Positions 1-14,500 of a stretch of DNA of 64,000 nucleotides are shown one piece after another. Numbering within the stretch: position 1 is the first letter of the stretch; each line of letters starts with the position of its first letter. Both the position numbers and the translations under genes were made by a program. Source of the stretch: Solea solea. Taxonomy: Eukaryota; Chordata; Actinopteri; Pleuronectiformes; Soleidae. The stretch covers positions 26,037,436-26,101,435 of the forward strand of contig NC_081136.1 of NCBI RefSeq assembly GCF_958295425.1, in the 5' to 3' direction. The notes under the pieces were generated by a model, which was given only the letters and a program-made list of their open reading frames with translations, had not been told where the DNA came from and made no database searches.

Positions 1-516
1 ATGTTTAATCTGCATGTATTCAAGAGAGAGAGGGTGAGAGAGAGAATGTGCCATCGATGTATTTTGTGTGATTGTGATGACAGACTGGGACAGGCTGGAG
101 CAGAATAACCAGCTGTCAGAGCATATGCAGGAGGTGACCAGTGTTGAGTGGCCTAACAGATAAGGTTATTTGAAGTTACAGGGTTGAAACGGGTAAAAAA
201 AAAAAAAGCAGATGTGTAGATGTAAGTTGTGGAGAGTTTGCTGCAAACGGGACAAATGTGTCGGGACGTCCACTTAGTGTTTTATCTGCAGTTTGAAGTT
301 GGTGTTAAAATAAAGATGTGGAATATTATTAGAGACAGTCTTTTTCTACTACACTGATCCTTTTCACAGTTTTGCTTCTTGATTCTTGTGACAAATGCAG
401 AAACACAATTTAATTTACAAGACGCCTATGAAGTAATCCAGTATGGATCTTGCAGACGCTCATCACTTGTCCTTTGAGCATTTCTGAATGACTGCACCCA
501 CCTCTCTACCCCCCAG

Positions 517-3500
517 ATTGTTTGGCACCAAAGCCAGCAGCAAGGCCAGCTCCCCAGGTACGCCCGACTCTGGCAAGTGCCCCTCAATTCTGGGCAGCCC
601 CCACGGCACATTGGCAAGGCAGGCCAGTCTGGACTCACCCTCCTCTGGCACAGGGAGCCTGGGCAGCGCTAGTGGCATGAGTGGTTGCAGCAGCCCACTG
701 TACGGTAAAACCCCAGACTTGTGCACTGACTCCCTGGCCTCCAGCCCGGCCTCTGGCCTCTCCCTACCCTCCAACGCTCGGCCCTGGCCTGCCTGTAGCT
801 CATCAGCTGGCAGCAAGGACACACTGAGCTGCCAAAGCATGACCAGTCTGCACACCAGCTCTGAGTCTATTGATCTGCCACTGGGCCACCAAGGGCCAAA
901 GATTACACGAACCGGCAGTGTCAAGTCCACCCTGTCTGAGGGGTGAGTAACAGGAAATTCAATTGGGCTGAATCGTATTCATTGTTTCATTTGAGAACAG
1001 AGACAAAAAGCACATCTCCTCACCTTCAATATAAACATACCATCAAGTAAACCTGAATAATAACAGCAATAAAGATAATTGAGGGAAATCGCTCATCCAG
1101 CACACAGTTTATTGAAGACTTATGTTTGGTATTTTCAACTAGAACAGTACTAGAATACATACAACGTGTAATTCACTTCAGTCAAATGTGGTGTCAGGGA
1201 AACAGAATCAATGGCATTCCCGTATAATGTTATCGTAATGTTAACAAATGCTAGTAATCATAATTAGTTCTAGCATGTTGACCAGTTAGCAATCTTAATT
1301 TGGTAACTGAAGCATCGTAAATGTCATCTGCTGTCAGATAGTCTAAGACAGTGTCACTTGCAACTATTCCTGAGAAGTAATTCAGAGTCTTTCAGATACA
1401 CATTCCCAAACAAAGAACTCTAACTGTCCATTGTTTTGTCCACACACCATGCACACAGTAAACAAGGCACAAGTCTATTTTTCCTTATCAGTTTAGTGTC
1501 TCAAAAATGAAACAATTGAAAAATCGTTTATATTTGTTGTCTGTTGTACAGTGATGAGTTAGCTTGCGTCTTTAATGTTGTTTCCGTAGAATACATCCAT
1601 TTACATATTGTATGTGTATGTATATGTCTGAGGTCAACGTTGTAAAATATGGCATACTTTTAGTACTTACTTTTTTTTAGCCCATACAGAAAGAGCTGTT
1701 TTCTGGTGTTCATCTAATCCGCTCATCCTCTGTGTTTTAACAGCATGCCTCTTGACAGAAACACACTCCCCAAAAAAGGACTGAGGTACAACACATGTGT
1801 AGTCAGACCTCTATGTAACCTGTTGTTCTTCCACACGTTCACACTGATAACATGAGCCTGCATGCACTTGCAAATTACAAGCTTTATCAAGTTTATGTTC
1901 GCGTTGTCGCACAGTATGTGTGGCACCTACACTTGATGTGGCTTCTTGATTGCCATAGCATAAAAAGATTGTTGAGTATAGTAAATAATAAATAAATGAC
2001 AAATTATATAATATTTAGCCTTGTATTGCTAAATAGGAGAAGTAGCTAAATGGTAGAACTTGCCTGGTGGAGCTAGTTCTTGCTCCAGCATTATTTGAAG
2101 TCACTTATTGTAATCCATGTTAGACAAACGTTTGTGTGATTTGAATGTAATAAAAAAGTCATAAATGAGCAGTTTGCCATGCTCTATTAGTGCAGGTTTG
2201 GATCCACTCATCCATAAAATAGTCTTGTCAGTATCTTATGCGGAGTGACAGATTTTGCAGAATGTATTTTTGTAGAAAGAAATATGCTTATTTCTTGATA
2301 TAATTGAAACATCTTTCCAAAACCCCGAGGTATTTCTCTGCCAATTGTTTTATCTTAATAATGATGTCTCAGAGTGAGGAAGTCAATTGTTATGCAGTGT
2401 GAACACTGCCTCAAATGAGCACACACAGGTGCATGCTTGTCTGTTTGCCTGTCTGCTTCTCTGTGTGCATCCTCATCCCCATCCGTCATCTCAAGCATCG
2501 CTAGAAATGCAGCAAAAGCAGTGACTATGTCAGGGAGGTTCCTCCTCCTCAGCTCCGTAAAACAGCCTAAATCCCCTGATAACATTTCCTCTGGCAGCAG
2601 CAGAGGCAGGTGAGTTGAATGTAAAACCTCGGCAGGAATCAGCCCCAAACCTGTTGAATTTCAAGAAACGTACGTCTTTTCTCCTTCTAATGGTCTGGTC
2701 AAATTGTCTGATCTTCAGATTCCCTACACATGGAGCTTAGACTAGTGATTGCCCCCTTTAGACATGTAAATATGTGTCTGGCAATAAATATACTGAGTCA
2801 AACACTGACTGACCTCTGAATTTTCCAGTCAATACCATTTCAACTGAAGCGAGGGATGAATGCTCCTTTGTCATCCAGTCAGCACACTCTTAGCACCGTC
2901 CAATCCCTGGAGGGACAGAATACAGTATAGGCGCGGCATTAGAGTCAGATGTGACAAGTGTAGTAATGGGGTCGCATGAAGGAAGACGCTGCTGAAAAGG
3001 GATGAGTGCAAACTCAATTATCATCCTCAGAGGATTAAATATGGCGGATTGTCATGTGTGTGATAAGGGCCGTCTGCTGCCAAGCCACTTTAGAGCTGGG
3101 GAGAGAAGAAGTGAACAGCGAGCAGCAGTGTGTGTCTTTGCGTTTGGCAGCTTTGAGCAACAAGGGTGTTTTTATATATTACATCATACTGTGTATGAAA
3201 GTGTGTGCACGTAAGCATGTGAACGCCACTCTGATGAGCCTGCATGCTTTATTATAAGCATATTCTCACTTGTGTCTAGTATCAGCTTCATACTTATTCC
3301 ATCAACTTCACTGGACTTCCACATATCCATGTGTATGCCACTGGAAATGCTGCAGGTTTACACTTTCTTTGGGGGTTTCAGGTACCCAGCGTCCGCTCGG
3401 CAGACTTCAAATGACGAAGGGAAGGAATGGCTGAGGTCCCATTCAACAGGGGGGCTTCAGGACACAGGCAGCCAGTCCCCACTGTCTCCTCCAGGAGCTA

Positions 3501-6500
3501 CCTGCACCGCAATTGGAAAATACCACTACTCAAACCTGTGTAAGTCTATAGAAATAAAGTCTAATTGTAGCATATATATTGTTATTATTGAATGAACTGC
3601 CACATGCAGCCCTAAAACCAAACATAATTTGTTAAGTGCTTGATTTAAACAACCTAAACATCACAGGACACCGAAAGAAACAGACATGGCACAAAACCTT
3701 GCTTAATTCCTAATGCAGATTTTCTCTCATTTTCACGACTAAGAATAGTTTAAACAGAGTACTTTGTTTGAAAATGAAGCTTGTCAGAAATGTGCACATT
3801 TCAAATTATATATGACAAATTCACCTTGACACTCACCCTGATCTCCTTTCTATCCTCTGTGCAGTGAGTCCCACCAACAACAGCCAGTATAACCTGCCAC
3901 CAAACAACACCAGCATGAGCCGTTCCAACAGCATCCCTGCCCAGGACTCCTTTGACCTGTATGGAGAGGGTCACCCACTGGGTGGCAGCGCGACCTCCTT
4001 GGAAGATCGCCCGCGGGGCATCAGCCGCTCCGGCTCCTTCAGGGACAGCACTGACGAAGGTGGGAGGCGCTGAAAATCAATGAATGAGTTCCAAAATAAA
4101 GCTCCAATGCTAACATACCTTTAAAAATAATTTATGGTCCATAAAGGGCACTCGAGCAAAGTACCCATTCGTCAAGTACTTAAATATCCGATTTAATAAG
4201 CTCTCGCTGTTTGCTGTGAGTGACTTGAGTGATACTCGCTCCGTGCTGATGCTTTTATGTGCGATTGAAGAGACGGTGATTGCCTCCATAAAGAGGTCAA
4301 ATGGCCAAATCATGGTTTTTTCTGCCTTTTTTTAATTTAACATCATCAGAGGGGCTTAGCATATGCAGTGCTCGTTCAACTGGAAAATATTGCAGATATC
4401 ATGTCTTCATTTTATCTGTGGCATTTCCCCCTGTTGTTTTTAAAATGTAGACACTCATTACTCTCTCTCTCTCTCTCTCTGGCTCTGTCACAGTCCATGG
4501 CTCGTCATTGTCACTGGTCTCCAGCACATCTTCACTCTACTCTGCAGTAAGTAGCTGAACAGCTTCTTCTCCTTTTTAAATCTCAGCACTTCCACATTAG
4601 CATTGCCGCCACTTATCTGTGACTGGTATTCTAATTCTGTTGTATAAATGCTTAGTTAAAGCTGCTCCAATCAACAGTTTGTTTATTTTTTACTCTTGTT
4701 CCGCTCGCTGTTTTCTTTTCCTGCCGGCAACATTTTGTGTTCTGGTTGAGTCTTTTCCAGACAACAAGCAGCTGTTTTCAGAGAGACGCTCAGAAAAAGC
4801 CCAGTGTGTGTTCCGTCTCCAGCACCGAACCATAAAGTTTACAGCAAGCCTGTGAAACATAATTGAGCATTTTAGCACCCAAATAAATCCCACGTTGATG
4901 GTTGAGAAGAAAACATTACTAAAAGGAAAGCAAATATTGAATTTAAATCCACCTGGTGACCAGAAACTCCAACTCCAGGTTCATTTTGGTCCATATCTAA
5001 AAGCTAGATGTATTGTATATTTGACAATATGAGATAATAGTAGTTTTAAAATGCAAATCTAAAATGGCATCATCATTAAATCAATTCTATTAAAAAAAAT
5101 CTTTTTTTTTCTTTTTCTTTTTCAATAGTGCCACATGAAATCCTCCAGCTCCTCATTAAATCTCACATGCTTGTTCTTCCAATATGTTGTACCTTGAATT
5201 TCTGTATAGGAAAAACATCATTCCATGATTTCTTTTAAAGTAACTTTGGCACCTACGACTGTGGACAGATGTTGGGTTTCTAAGACCTTGTGCAGTTCTG
5301 GATTTGTCACAATCGCTGAGGCAGTAATAGATTAGTTTTAAGGAGAAGAATGGATTGCCTTCCACCTCAGCCTGTTTCTAATTGCACTGGGTTGCAGAGG
5401 AAAGGTCCGAGTTTTCCTTCTGCTCAAGCTCAAGTCTTGGTTCTGTCATTTTTCAGTCATTTTGTTTTCTTTTTATGCATTTTAATATCTCTTTAATTGA
5501 AGATTTGTTTTACTTCTCTTCATCTCTGCTTTAGCCATTTTGTCTTCCTAACTTCAGCATGAAAATGCTTGTCATGGTGTATGTTCTCATTCACTGAGCC
5601 AACGTTCAAGGTTTTCTGAAAGATTTTTTTGCTGCTTTCTTACAGACAGAGGAGAAAGCACACTCAGAGGTAAGGATGGGTAACGATGTGTTTCCCTGTC
5701 TGTCTGCATGTTTCCCTCTAGCACATCTCTGCTTTACATCAGTGCGGTCACAGATATTTACACCATGAAGCTGCTCAGTGGCTGCACTGTAGGTGGGGGT
5801 GGGCGGTGAGGTGCCTTCCTGTGTGCACACTGAAGATAGCTTTTCACTTAGCAGATTCCATTTAGTTCTGTGTGGGATTGAGTCCTACAACCTCATATCA
5901 CATGCATGTTTGTCTGCCTTCTGGCGACTGCTGGTTGTGTGTCTTTATATCTGTGTGCCTTTTTTTTTTTGCACTGCATCTGAGGTCAAAAACAGTATCA
6001 ATCAAAGCAAAAACAGTGATATTTGTTTTTCTTTAATTCAAAGCCAGTAAAAAAAAAAAACACATGAAGAAAGTGATGGTGGAAAAAAATGGTTTCAAGT
6101 TCTACATTAAAGCGGTTTAACCCTATGTTGCATTGCTTTGTGCATTTATTTCGTCTTGATCATAAATAACCACACATCCTTACTGTGCTACACAGCGTCT
6201 TTCAGTTTGATTAATACAGAAACTTACACTGCACATATCTAATGCATGCCCTGCCATCTGGCTTCTTTATTTGCCCTCATTCGACATTTTATCACTGATT
6301 ATTCTTTGATTTTCCAGTTTTATGTTTGGAGTTTTTTTCGAGTTCAACTTCCTTTGGTGTGCACATGTTTATCCGTGTTTGGATCAAACAGTAACGGCAA
6401 ATTCATCGTAGTCTATGTTCAAATCATGTCGGATAGGTGGCATTTCATGACAACTCTCTCTTTGCTAACACTACAATCATGGATTGCAGTGACTGTACAC

Positions 6501-9500
6501 TGCAGTACCATTTAGGTCTGTTTTCCCATTAAATCCGACTTGTGTTAGTGACAGGTAGCCTGTACATTAACTGAATTTGTCTTCATCCCCATGAGACATT
6601 AATTGTAATGGTGACATGACTGTTAACAAGGAGGTTTAGAAACAACAATCTCCCAAAAAACAAAGTAGAAATCTAAATCCAATGCCACAAAGTGTCAAGA
6701 TTAAAGGACATTTCATACATAATTTATCAAAACAAAAAGACTATATACGAGTACCTCCGTACTTGTGTTGTTCTTGTGTGTAAACTGACAGATAAGGAAC
6801 AATATCAGGTATTTGCCAATACTATTTGACCCAGGTAAGGGATTACTTACCTGTAGCTCCTGCTTCGCTGCTCACAGTCTAACCAAAAGACAACCAGTGC
6901 CGTGGCTTGTGCAAACCTCTGTCTCTCCGGGCTACATGCTGTTTGATGAAGGCATGCAACATAGTGTTAATTTATACTCTTCTCTTTTCAATCAAGGGCC
7001 AAACAGTCCAAAATTCCACGGTAATCCCCCTCACTTTATGTTCACATTTCACCCCAGTGTCTTTACAGTGTTGATCTTGTAATTGCAGCTTCGAAAAATA
7101 TCTACACGGGCGTTGCAAGTTCAACACCTCTTTTCAGGAGCATTGACTCTGCGTTCACTTGCTTTCTTTTCTTTCCCCAACCAGCAAATCAGAAAACTGC
7201 GTCGGGAGCTGGACGCCTCTCAGGAGAAGGTGGCGACCTTGACGTCTCAGCTGTCTGCCAATGTGAGTTTGTTTACTTCAAAAGACGGGGTGAAAACAGC
7301 CCGGCTCATTTGCATGATAACCTGCTGTCTTAGGGCTTTTATGGCAACTGTTTCCTATCAAAGCTGTGGAGAGAATATAAATCTTTAAGACGCCCACTAA
7401 ATCCCTTTCTCTGTGTTTGAAGCGGCTGTGCAGCTTCGGTGTGTTTTGATTTGGTTGAGGTGTGTGTGTGTTTGCGTGCTTCTCCGTACATAGTGTTTGG
7501 GTGTCTACCATGCAGTGCAAATCGACTATCTTTGCTTTTGTCTCTTCTGTGGGGTTTCAACAAGAACTGGAGCCGCTCTCAAATTCAGCCAAGCGGAGAG
7601 GATCAAGCCGAGACAGACAGGCACAGAAAGAGAACAGGGGGATGAGGAGAACTGACAAGGCTGCAGTGCATCATGTTTTGGTGAAATAGTGAGAAACCCC
7701 TCCGACCCGCGGCTCACAGCTGTCTTTGGGCTGAGCTTCAGAGATCAACAAATACTATCATTTGAAACTTTGGCCCAACACTTTGATCACAAAGTTGCAC
7801 AGAGAGGAAACTGAATGCATGGTAACAGAGTTAAGTAAGAGTCAAATAGCTCCACCATTCGATATGGTGTCCTCTCAGTCGTCAAAATATTGGAAATGAT
7901 TACTATTCTTCCTGGTCTGTCCTACCTATATGATAATGAAGTGGTAACTCTGTTGCTTTCAAAGGCAGCTTTGACATTTTCATTTATATAGCACCAAATC
8001 ACAACATTGACAATATTTTAGAAGGAAAAGAAACCCAACAGTTCACCCAGTGAGCAGGTACATGTGTCAGTGGAGAGAGTGAGGCCGGTGAGAACCAGCC
8101 TCACCAGCTTGACAGTGTTACTTAACAATGCGATTACTTTGCTCTCAAGGGATTAGCAAAATAGTGTAATTAATTTAATTGCTAATAGTCGTATGTAATG
8201 ACTCAAGTGTGTGTTTGCGGAGATTGGCAGTGTGATCAAAATAACTCCAATATTTAGTTCAATTTTGTACTCATCCGTGGTACATTTATAAAAACAGGTT
8301 AGCACATCAGGTCACCAGCGATAAAGCCACTTTAAAGGGAGGAACTCACTCTCACTGTTGTCAAGTGAGGCGTTCCCCATCATCAAATCATGTAGTGAGT
8401 TGTTTGTACCTGTCTCATCTTTTATTCAGTTTAGTTTGACAATAGTAAAGTAAGCGAATGATTATACTTTATTATTAGCATCACATCACATGCAGCTTAT
8501 TATGAATATTTAGCGAGATAATTAAGAGACACTAACACACTTTTACATTTAGAGACGGGATCAGAAGCGTAAGAAATTATTCCACGGCAAATCAGGGCAT
8601 GAATACGTGAATTTGAATTCTGCAGCATCAAATGTTTGGTGGTTTATTTTACTGTATTCCATGACTGATATATATAGTAGATTGCGTTGCGTAAGGTTTG
8701 TGTAGGAAAATATGAACATATTGGGATATATGATATTGCCAAAAGTGTCTCATCATATCTGCTTTCTGCAGGGTCAGCAAACATCAAAACAATAAAAAAG
8801 GGTACAGTGCCGGGCCATATGTAAACGTACAACCTATACCAATGTGCTTTATATCTCCCGTTTTAGTATTTAAAAAAAATACAGTTTCTGTCATGTTTGA
8901 CTGGGAATGAATCACACAATATCTACATGTACATGACAGCATGGTGGGCTGTTGGTGCTATAAGCTCATCTTATCCTCCCAGTGGGGAGTGTGACTGTGG
9001 AAATGTCAGCCAGTGGCCCTCACATGCTCTCCACCTACAGTCCAAAGCGTGTGTGTGTGTGAGATTGGGAGTTTGCACATGTAATACATGCCAGAAACAC
9101 ACTTTAATCATCTCTATTCCTGCACACACACACACACACCCACACACAGTAGACACACATTTACACAAATAAACCTGCAAACAGGCAGATCACTGTGAAG
9201 TTGTTTCATCTCACAGTGTGCCACAACAAATACTTTCAAAGCATATGTACTTACAGGTAATCTGTCCATGAGAAACTACATTTAATTGTGATATATTACA
9301 TTAATCTCTCTGACATATACTATTGTATGGATACACCTAACATGTGTATCGTAAAATGTGTCATAAAAATGGGCCTCAACCTTTTTTCCTGTTTCAAGCT
9401 ACAGGGGAAACAACAACAATTCTGAACTCAAGCAAAGGTGAAATGGTCAAAATATACAAAATAAATGTCTCTTTCTTTCACCAGGGAAAAGTCCCATCTC

Positions 9501-11535
9501 CTTTTCAAGGGAGACCAGTCCAGAATAGGCAGCAGCACATTAAAATATTTATATAGTATAGTATTTATATAATAGCTTGACTAAAATCAGCGACATTGTC
9601 GGGAGTTTAAAAGCATTTAGCGAGGCTAACTCGCTAAGCTTCAAATCCTTCTGCAGCTCATTTCATGCTCTTTTTTTTCCCCTCCAGTTTCTGTGCGTAC
9701 ATATGGAAGCAAAATAAATCTATTATTTTAAGGATTAAAGGAGGCATTTTGTGAGGAAAAAAAATCCTCTAAACAGTCTTGTGTTAACCTCCAGTGGCTG
9801 AATGCATCATTGTTTTCTCTCTCATGAGAGGAAATGTGCAGTGATTGAGGTCATCTGATCTTGTTCTCGTCTCATTTGCTCTGCCACCGCATATGCAATT
9901 ACTTGTATTATTATTATTAATAACTTTGGTCTCTGTTTTGTTCAGGAAATTGGATCTTAAAGCAAATCTTATGATTGCATCCTTATTACAATAATTATAA
10001 ACAAATCTTATTACTGTCATCCTGTGTGATCTCGTATGAATGAGTTGAGCATTGAGCATTAAAAACCTATTTGTTCGGTACACTTTCCTGGTGTTACTTT
10101 AATGAACCACATCTTTGTGTCTATTTCAAAAAGAAAAGCTATTTAGCAAAACCAACATAGAGGGACACAGATTTCCTCCCCTCTTAATCTCATCCCTATT
10201 ACTGCTGACCTTTCCCTGTCACCCTGCCTCTTCTACCTTCCTGTTTACGTCGAAGGAGGTTACCTCTGCTTTTCTTCTCCTCCTCCCTCATTTTCAACCT
10301 TATTATTGTCCCCTCCTCTTCTTGCTGTAGTGTTTAAGGGCTGTAGACAATGTCTACTACTCCCAACTCAACCTCAAAATGTAGAGTAGCATCAATCAGT
10401 GATTTCTTTTCTTTACCGGTTCTCTGGTTTGATTGAACATCTTTATTCTGTACCTCAAAATCATGACAAACAGGATTTTGGGTCCCGGTCGTTGCACAGA
10501 TGGTTCAGCCATGAACACCAGGACACATTAGAGTCTGATGAGCAACTACTTCAGGGAGGACAGGTGGGCTGTTGGGGGTGGGAGGTGGTGGGGGGGAGCT
10601 GGAGCTCACAGGTGGAGCTGGAAAGTGATGAGGCATTGGAGAGATGTGTTGGAGCAGATGGCATTTCTAAAGGTCAAGATCCTCTGAGATTCAGCCAGGG
10701 ACACAGAGGAGAACAGGCACAGGGTGCTACTGCATATGTGTGCGTGTGTGTGTGTACAAACTGAAGATTGAGAAGAAGAATATTCAGGGTCTGTTGTTGC
10801 ATATTCATTGGTTCAGTGTAGCTCATACTGTGTGTTGCCTATATGATGCTTTAGGCAACAGTATTGGTGGATTCGCAGTAAAAAAAAAATGTAGAGTGGA
10901 GTGCCTCAGGGAGTAATGCTGGTGTCCTGTGAGTTTGAGAAAGTGAGTAGAATATAAAGAAATTATTTATGTCTTGGTCTCATGTCTTCTGTCACCCTGC
11001 TTCTACTTATACTGTTTATTATTATTGTTAGTATTTGTTTCCCTTTTACTGAGAATATCTCCACAGTTATAGTAGGGTTACACACATAGTATATGTTAAA
11101 CACATAGTATATGTTAAATCATTAATACTAAAGCAAATGCAGCCCCCGCAGTTTAACCGTATTTTACAATTCTTCTATTTTCATATATCCATATGTGAGA
11201 AAAAATGTACTTCCTTTATTCACTTACAGTACAACCTACATTTCTATGTATTTGCTCCATTACAGTGGTGTGCATGCTGCTTAAATGGATGTCTGAACTG
11301 ATGTAAAAGCGCTTTTATATTAGATTATCCCAGGCACAGAGCTGTTTCGGGATAGATTGCATATTGCATATGTGCTGCTATATTCCGTAAATGAAAGTCC
11401 TCATACGTATAGTGTAACAAATGTGTGTTTGGGTGTGTAGAGCAGAGAGTCTGTGATCGGTCTGGGCAGAACGCCCACCTCTGTGTGACACACCAGGCCT
11501 GACAGGTGTCTCAGGATGGGACGATACGTTTGCCG

Positions 11536-11575
<40 letters not shown>

Positions 11576-14500
11576 GACATAGCACACACACACACACACA
11601 CACTCAAACAAATCTATTCCCAAGCGAAAGACAGGGTCAGTAGAGCAGATGGCTTGATGTTGCTGCATCTTCAGGTGATAGATGAAGTCAGGGGAAGCAT
11701 CCTGTGCCTCTGTCATATTAACATCCTTCTCTCACTGCTGAGAGTTTTCCTCATGGTATTAGTTCAGGTTCATGGCACTAGTATTAACAGTGACAGCAGC
11801 GTTTGATCGTCATTTTTAGCCACTTTTAGATGTATGTGTTTACTTTGTCATTTTAATTATCAAAAGAGATTCTTAATAGATAATAGATTAACCCTTTTCC
11901 AGAGGGTAAAGAACCCTGATCTGACAAATATCCTGATTCCTTTACCCCAGACCCATTGTTACAGCAATGTATTGACGTGTTACTCTGGATCCCTGCGTCT
12001 CTGTGTGTTTCTACAGGCTCACCTGGTGGCAGCCTTTGAAAAGAGCTTGAGCAACATGACCTGCCGCCTGCAGAGTCTCACCATGACTGCTGAACAAAAG
12101 GTACAAAGGCTTAGTCCTGAATGTGAAATATAGTGCATGTGCGTGAACATGCACAGAACGTGTTTGGATGGATTTTCTTACCTTTAAGGTTCCGTTCCTG
12201 ACCCGTATAAGAGTTTTCCTAAAACTTTCTCCTAAAGTTTACACAAGCAAAGTTTCTGCATATTTCATAAACCTAAAGGCTAAAAAGCCCATTTACAACC
12301 AATGTCTTCTGCAGAAATCCTCCAGTATTTATCTGCTCCCACCTCCAATTTCTCCATTTCCTTACAAATTGATGTTCTATTTACTAACGTGAGCTTTTCT
12401 TTTTCTTCTTCTTTCGGTTTCTAGCTTTTATGGAGGTGAAATACTCATGAACGCAGATTAGCAGCTGCAATATGTTCAAAGTTATATCCAGTAAATAATG
12501 AATGCTTCCCTCTGTTTGCATATACCCACGCACACACATACACACTCGCATTCCACACTGATGAGCCCTGGCACCTTTTAAATCCCCTATAAATGAAAGC
12601 AGAGTGGGATCTGGTGGGATGTCTTTGTCAAACAAGGCCATCCCAACTTTTAATTAAAGCAGAAACCCTATCTGCAGCCCTCAGTAGGTTTTCAGCAAAG
12701 GCATAGTATGAGACGCCCTCTATCTGATTGTGTTTGTTTAACAGACAGAAGAGCTTTATTTTTATTTATTCTAAGCAGGTGGTGTTGGCTTTGGGGCAAA
12801 TCCACTGTGAATCTCCTATCTTCACCAAAATAGCATCCCCTGTTTTTTGCCCCTCATTCTCAACCTCTGAAGGCAAAGCCAAATCAAAATTTTAATAATT
12901 TGTTTCTGGTGACAAAGCTAATTGGTTCATTCCAACAACTTGTGTGTCATCCTTTTTAAAAATAACTACTTCTGCTCATAAATAAATGTCCCATCTGTTT
13001 TATTACTGACTACAAAGATTACGCCCACCCACCCCTCTCTCTCTCTCTCTTTCTCGGAAAAACACACACACACAATAATGTTTGTGTTCTCTCTTTCTTC
13101 AGGAGTCTGAGTTAGTTGAGTTGCGGGAGACCATAGAGACGCTGAAGACCCAGAACACAGACGCACAGACGGCCATTCAGGTGGCTCTCAACGGTCCTGA
13201 CCATTTCCACAAAGGTAATGAAGGAACCAGCAGGGGACATTGGACCAGAATCTAAAATGATCTGATGTTTGAAAAAGTGGTTCATGGGCCAATGCAATCG
13301 CAAAAATAGCAGTAATATCAGTTAAATGCAACTTTTTAAAAAAAATGCTATGCTTATTCAAGCCCAGCTGAGTCAAATCGAGCAGAACAGTAAAAAAAAA
13401 AGCTGGAAATCAACCAACTGACCAGCCTGTCTTTTCCCAGATCTGCGGATAAGACGGCAGCAGTCGTCTGAAAGCATGTCCAGCATCAACAGCGCAGCCA
13501 GTCACTCCAGCATGGGCAGCTTGGGCAAGGATGCCGAGGACAAGAAGAAGAAGAAGAAGAGCTGGGTAGGTGGAGAAAACAAAGATGAGGACGCATCACT
13601 GTGAAGCAAAAACTGAATTCCACATACAAAAAAACATATCAGAAGAAAAGTCATCCTATGTTTTCTTTTCACAATAAACTCATACTGTGGTATTAGTTCA
13701 TTGAGTTAACTTATCAACGTTAGATTTATTGCAAAATCTTCATTGCTTGGGGGGGATAGGTGAGGTAGTGCAAACATTCTCTGTTCCTGAGGTTGGAGAG
13801 TGCATAGTGTGCTCAGATTCCCATAGGTCAAATGATATTAACGTCGCCATCCATCATGTCACGGTTGCTAGGTTACCATTTTGAGTTGGTATCAGCTTGA
13901 GTACCCAAGGTATCATCCTGTGGTGAGGACGGACACAAGGTCAAGCAGTAGAGTTGACTCCCCTGCAATTACTGTTCAAGAAGCACGTAAAATGGCATAT
14001 TCAGAGCCAACAACATGCAAATTGGTTTGGTAAGATGATAAAGTGGGAAGTAACATCACAGATACTGATGTTCAGCTTAAAACCAGGGTGCTATTTGCCC
14101 AGAGGTTGGGGAAGAGTTGACTGAATTGCTGTGACAAGTGGGAAAGTCTCAGCAGATGTGAAATATCTAGCTGTCTCAACAGAAGCGCTCTCAGTCCCTC
14201 ACTTACTCAACTACACTTAGTCAAACAGCACAGATATGTTTCTATTTCTCTATCACAAGTCCAACACAAAGTTTACTCTCACTGGTCTCTTGAAAGCTAA
14301 AATGGTGTTGTTGTTTTTTTTTGGTGTCTCAGTTTGCTACAATGTCCTTGATCTACTTACACCTTTGAGACAAAGAGGACCTTTGCTTAGTGCAGTACCC
14401 ATCTTTTTTATGTCCTATTCCTCTGAGAAATTAGTCCACAAATAACCATAAATCAAGCCTCCGTCCCCATCTTCAACATCGCCGCTCTTTGCTTTGCTCT

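Noticed and set aside
84..133. Possible first navigator exon (reads DWDRLEQNNQLSEHMQE between ...GATGACAG and GTGACC).
   Set aside because: It looks coding-like, but its end phase does not match the phase required by the exon at 517, and the pyrimidine tract before it is poor. Kept out of the gene model.
10399..10764. 121-residue open frame on the plus strand.
   Set aside because: It lies in a navigator intron and has no recognisable domain, no splice-site support and repeat-rich composition.
11378..11806. Open frames with Cys-Val or His-Thr runs on both strands.
   Set aside because: Artefacts of CA repeats in an intron; the same applies at 22.7, 25.4, 27.8 and 41.3 kb.
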